Shown here: positions 61,196-64,000 of the stretch, in pieces
Layout of the letters: every line of letters starts with the position of its first letter
How positions within the stretch are numbered: the first letter of the stretch is position 1
DNA from: Salegentibacter echinorum
Lineage (GTDB): Bacteria > Bacteroidota > Bacteroidia > Flavobacteriales > Flavobacteriaceae
Length of the DNA stretch: 64,000 bases
Reading direction: 5' to 3'
NCBI RefSeq assembly: GCF_900129445.1
Contig: NZ_FQVT01000011.1
Span: 20,345 to 84,344 of the forward strand
Position numbers and translations under genes: made by a program
The notes under the pieces: generated by a model
Told to the model about the DNA's origin: nothing
Databases searched by the model: none
The model's input: only the letters and a program-made list of their open reading frames with translations

Positions 61196-62356
61196 ATGAG
61201 TTTGATACGTGAAAAAGATTTGGAAAAACTAATGAATGTTCAGGGAAAACCCTGTGTTTCTATTTTTATTCCTACTGAAAGAGCGGGGAAAGATGTGTTA
61301 GAAGAAAAAAACAGGACACACTTGAAGTCACTCTGGAAAGAAGTGGCAGAAAAACTGGAAGAACAGGGGGTTTCAGAAGAAAAAATCGAAACAATTGGAG
61401 CACCAATTCTTAAATTAATGGAAGATAAATCTTTTTGGCGTCATCAAAGTGACGGACTCGCAATTTTTGCGGCTGAAGACCTTTTTCAAAAATTCACCCT
61501 TCCGGTAAATTTCGAAACACATACTTATGTATCTAAAGAATTCTATATAAAACCACTGGTACCAATGTTCTCGGGAGATGAACGTTTTTATCTATTGGCA
61601 CTTCAATTAGAAGATGTAGCGCTTTATGAAGCTACAACATACAGTATTGGAAAAGTAGAGGTAGACGACCTTACCCCTTCCAGATTAGAAGAACGTGTAG
61701 GATTTGATTATAAACAAAAACATTTAGAATTCAGGACGCAAAATGCCGGGGGCGACAAAGCTGTTTTTCACGGTCATGGTAGTGGCAATGAAGAAGAACG
61801 AAAAGAAGAAATTTTAAAGTATTTTAGAGCTGTAGACAAAGGTTTGGATACTGTGTTGCACAATGATAACGCACCATTGGTAGTAGCTACACAAGATTAT
61901 CTATTCCCTATTTATGAGCAGGCAAACAGTTATAATCATTTATTTGATAAAGTGATTTCCGGAAATCCATCAGATACCGATATGTTGGGACTTCACGAAA
62001 AAGCGGTAAAAACCCTGGAACCATTATTGGAAAAAACCAGGAGAGAGAAAAAAGAAAAGTTTGCTGAATTAAATAATACTGAAAAAACCGGCTCTTCGGT
62101 AACAGATATTCTTCCTGCGATACAACAAGGAAAAGTTGACACCCTATTTTTAGAAAATCAAACTGAGATTTGGGGTACCTACAACAGCGATAATATGAAT
62201 ACCAGTATTCAGGATGAGCAAGACACCAATAATTACTCCCTTATGAACTGGGCAGTAAAAGAAGTGCTAAAACAGGGCGGAAATGTATTTTTAATACCCA
62301 GAGCCCAAATGCCCAGTAAAGAGTCTAAAATGAATGCATTATATAGGTTTAATTAG
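61196..62356 (+). CDS. baeRF-type protein (bacterial relative of archaeo-eukaryotic release factor)
   Basis: The 386-residue protein begins LEKLMNVQGKPCVSIFIPTERAGKD, the usual opening of bacterial eRF1-like (baeRF) proteins, and has the three-part layout: N-terminal region, a central RNaseH-like domain (RFYLLALQLEDVALYEATTYS near 125) and a C-terminal pelota-like domain (DTLFLENQTEIWG near 318; VFLIPRAQMPS near 363). baeRFs were predicted from sequence to act on stalled or hibernating ribosomes. HGHGSGNEEERKEEILKYFRAVDKGL is split over residues 196-221. The gene is single with its own terminator. Confidence 0.78.
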   Translation: MSLIREKDLEKLMNVQGKPCVSIFIPTERAGKDVLEEKNRTHLKSLWKEVAEKLEEQGVSEEKIETIGAPILKLMEDKSFWRHQSDGLAIFAAEDLFQKFTLPVNFETHTYVSKEFYIKPLVPMFSGDERFYLLALQLEDVALYEATTYSIGKVEVDDLTPSRLEERVGFDYKQKHLEFRTQNAGGDKAVFHGHGSGNEEERKEEILKYFRAVDKGLDTVLHNDNAPLVVATQDYLFPIYEQANSYNHLFDKVISGNPSDTDMLGLHEKAVKTLEPLLEKTRREKKEKFAELNNTEKTGSSVTDILPAIQQGKVDTLFLENQTEIWGTYNSDNMNTSIQDEQDTNNYSLMNWAVKEVLKQGGNVFLIPRAQMPSKESKMNALYRFN

Positions 62357-62402
62357 ATTCATATATTCCCTAATTATCCATAAATCCAACGAAGCCTCAA
62401 TC

Positions 62403-62429
62403 CCTCACAGGTGTAAAAAATCTGTGAGG
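62403..62429 (+). terminator. Terminator after the baeRF gene
   Basis: CCTCACAG (62403-62410) pairs with CTGTGAGG (62422-62429), followed by TCTTTAAT. It lies 47 bases after the stop. Confidence 0.65.
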
Positions 62430-62523
62430 TCTTTAATATCGAGAACTTTTGTAAGGGTTTAGTTGAAATAAAATTTGATATGACTGTTTACAGATATGCA
62501 GTTAGATTTTAGTAAAAATATTG

Positions 62524-62548
62524 AAAGGACGGCTCAAAGCCGTCTTTT
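62524..62548 (+). terminator. Terminator-like hairpin just before the NYN-LOTUS gene
   Basis: GACGGCT (62528-62534), loop CAA, AGCCGTC (62538-62544), then TTTT. A-T pairs extend the stem. An open frame runs through it from TTG 62521, but those codons are made of the hairpin, so the real start is downstream. Confidence 0.65.
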
Positions 62549-62589
62549 CTATGCAAAAGAATTACCTTTATCCCCAAATTGAAAAAACC

Positions 62590-63327
62590 ATGGAAACGAA
62601 TCTCGCAGTACTTATAGATGGTGATAATATCCCTTCGGCTTATATTAAAGAAATGATGGAAGAAATAGCTAAATATGGTAACCCCACCGTAAAAAGAATT
62701 TACGGAGATTGGACAAAACCTCATTTGGCGAAATGGAAAGCTGTATTGTTGGAAAACGCGATTAATCCCATTCAGCAATATGGATATACCCAGGGCAAAA
62801 ATGCAACAGATTCTGCGATGATTATAGACGCGATGGATATTCTGTATTCCGATAAAGTTGACGGATTCTGCCTGGTTTCCAGTGATAGTGATTTTACGCG
62901 ATTAGCCACCCGACTAAGGGAAGCCGGAAAAAATGTGATTGGTATTGGCGAAAAGAAAACCCCAGATCCTTTTATCGTTGCCTGCGATAGGTTTATTTAC
63001 CTGGAGATTTTAAAAGATAATGAAGAACAGGAAACAGGAACGAATAAAAAAGGTAAAACGGGGAAAAAGAAAAGTGTTGATAAAATCACCCCAAAAGTGA
63101 TTAAACTAATAAAACAAACCATCTCTGATGTTGCCGATGAAGATGGCTGGGCTTTTCTTGGGGATGTGGGCAGTTTACTGCAGAAAAAACAGCCTAATTT
63201 TGATGCACGTAACTACGGGTTCCAAAAACTCACCCCGTTAATTCATTCCATAGATAAATTTGAAATTGAATCCCGTACCAACCAAAACAGTAAATTTAAA
63301 TTAATCTACGTTCGCAATAAAGATTAA
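62590..63327 (+). CDS. NYN (PIN-like) nuclease domain protein with C-terminal LOTUS/OST-HTH domain
   Basis: A 245-residue protein from ATG 62590. The NYN domain has LAVLIDGDNIPSAYI at the start (metal-binding Asp residues), YGDWTKPHLAKW near 40, NATDSAMIIDAMD near 71 and FCLVSSDSDFTRLA near 96. A Lys/Gly-rich linker (TGTNKKGKTGKKKS) leads to a LOTUS/OST-HTH domain (GWAFLGDVGSLLQKKQPNFDARNYGFQ split near 190-215). It matches the LabA/DUF88-type RNA-processing proteins and probably cuts or binds structured RNA. Longer starts at 62521 or 62551 are rejected because they translate the upstream hairpin or lack family similarity. Confidence 0.85.
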   Translation: METNLAVLIDGDNIPSAYIKEMMEEIAKYGNPTVKRIYGDWTKPHLAKWKAVLLENAINPIQQYGYTQGKNATDSAMIIDAMDILYSDKVDGFCLVSSDSDFTRLATRLREAGKNVIGIGEKKTPDPFIVACDRFIYLEILKDNEEQETGTNKKGKTGKKKSVDKITPKVIKLIKQTISDVADEDGWAFLGDVGSLLQKKQPNFDARNYGFQKLTPLIHSIDKFEIESRTNQNSKFKLIYVRNKD

Positions 63328-63406
63328 GCTTACGTTATAATTGGGTTAAATAGTTTGTAAGTACTTTTAAGTTACTTAGTTTGGGTAAAATCGAAAAAAC
63401 AACGTT

Positions 63407-63805
63407 ATGAATATTAGCTTAGAGCAAGCGCAAAAAATTGTTGCCGCAGGAGAGAAAAAGTCTAAAGAATTAGACGTGAAAATGAATATAGCAGTTGTAG
63501 ATGCCGGTGCTAACCTTACTGCTTTTGCGAGAATGAATGGCGCCTGGTTAGGTTCAGTTGATATCGCTATTAAAAAGGCTGAAACTGCCAGATATTTCGA
63601 CATGAATTCTGGAGAAATAGGGAAACTCGCCCAACCAGGAGGTTCATTGTATAATATAGAGCATTCCAACAATGGTTTAATTACTTTCCCGGGCGGAATT
63701 CCTTTAAAAAATAAAGACGGCGATATTATTGGTGCCGTAGGAGTTTCAGGGAGCACAGTTGATAACGATCACGCCGTAGCCAGTTTTGCCGCTGAAAATT
63801 TCTAA
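63407..63805 (+). CDS. Heme-binding protein of the GlcG/HbpS family
   Basis: The 132-residue protein has the family pattern: [47 protein letters not shown] near 27-55, KAETARYF, and [28 protein letters not shown] near 100-125. GlcG/HbpS (DUF336) proteins bind heme or act on small organic substrates; HbpS of Streptomyces is the known heme binder. There is no signal peptide, so it is cytoplasmic. It is a single gene with its own terminator. Confidence 0.85.
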   Translation: MNISLEQAQKIVAAGEKKSKELDVKMNIAVVDAGANLTAFARMNGAWLGSVDIAIKKAETARYFDMNSGEIGKLAQPGGSLYNIEHSNNGLITFPGGIPLKNKDGDIIGAVGVSGSTVDNDHAVASFAAENF

Positions 63806-63827
63806 TGCTCAGATAGAGTAAATAATT

Positions 63828-63862
63828 AAAAAGCCCATTTAAGTTTTAGATGGGCTTTTTTT
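63828..63862 (+). terminator. Rho-independent terminator after the GlcG/HbpS-like gene
   Basis: AAAAGCCCAT pairs with ATGGGCTTTT around a 9-11 base loop, followed by a T run. It lies 23 bases after the stop. Confidence 0.85.
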
Positions 63863-64000
63863 ATTTTTCGGTTGTGGGTTTTCAGTTTATGGATTGTGAG
63901 TCAGTTTGTCATTGCGAGACCCACTACAAAAAATTTGAAAAACGGCAATATTGACGTAAACTTACGGTACAAATCAAAAGCGGCCATTTGTAACCGTCTT

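Noticed and set aside
62521..62589. N-terminal extension of the NYN-LOTUS protein from TTG 62521
   Set aside because: The added codons are the terminator-like hairpin, and the NYN domain starts right after ATG 62590.

Overview
The window looks like a chromosomal segment of a marine-type Flavobacteriaceae bacterium (Bacteroidota). The grounds are the A/T-rich base composition, promoters of the Bacteroidota kind (TTTG, 19 bases, TAnnTTTG, seen intact before tRNA-Met and rpsF), a fused ccoN-ccoO gene, the rpsF-rpsR-rplI order, and many protein families typical of flavobacteria. Salegentibacter, Zunongwangia or Gramella relatives are my guess from style alone; no search was run.

Positions 1-10364 are an accessory region ending at the 3' end of a tRNA-Met gene. 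It holds the 5' part of a group II intron cut by the window edge, an AAA-TOPRIM (OLD-like) gene that may be a defence gene, a complete 1.9-kb group II intron whose 3' junction falls inside that gene's stop codon, a multi-PAS/GAF sensor with a response regulator, a probable IS66 remnant, a broken SRAP gene, a Crp/Fnr regulator with a Gdx/SugE exporter, and a dead relative of the intron.

Positions 10365-17800 carry tRNA-Met, a START-like protein, a class IV aminotransferase and a redox cluster: secreted small protein, DoxX, DsrE-like, TlpA-like and DsbD. Positions 18016-30252 look like an oxygen/NO-related region. They hold a three-Cys Rrf2 regulator, an unusual cbb3-like oxidase with accessory genes, a truncated globin, tryptophan dioxygenase, a broken methyltransferase gene, aconitase, a cupin, a DUF488 protein and a hemerythrin.

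Positions 30450-37608 are mostly housekeeping: DUF6495, the S6-S18-L9 operon, a LytTR regulator, DUF1206, a Pmp3-like peptide, GalE, DUF3817 and MscS. Positions 38102-41926 form a tight three-gene operon: a DUF1704 metallopeptidase, an ATP-grasp ligase and an AstE/AspA-like deacylase. It resembles a ligase/peptidase tagging system and is my leading candidate for an undescribed pathway. After a lactonase and CorA comes a second candidate, 44534-47397: a lipoprotein plus a small membrane protein, convergent with an unsecreted subtilase and a free-standing I9-type inhibitor.

Positions 47868-58934 hold the canonical cbb3 oxidase cluster (ccoI-S-NO-Q-P-G-H, a TauE/SafE-like protein, a 49-aa membrane peptide) and hemN. 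The window ends with DUF1853, a CDF transporter, a baeRF-type protein, a NYN-LOTUS protein and an HbpS/GlcG-like heme-binding protein.

Two intergenic patterns recur. A ~140-bp repeat family is best seen at 28997-29137, with perfect 14-bp terminal inverted repeats. A 13-bp palindrome (CTCG-N5-CGAG followed by TAAA) lies 16-21 bases before the start codons of the second oxidase, tryptophan dioxygenase and ccoG.
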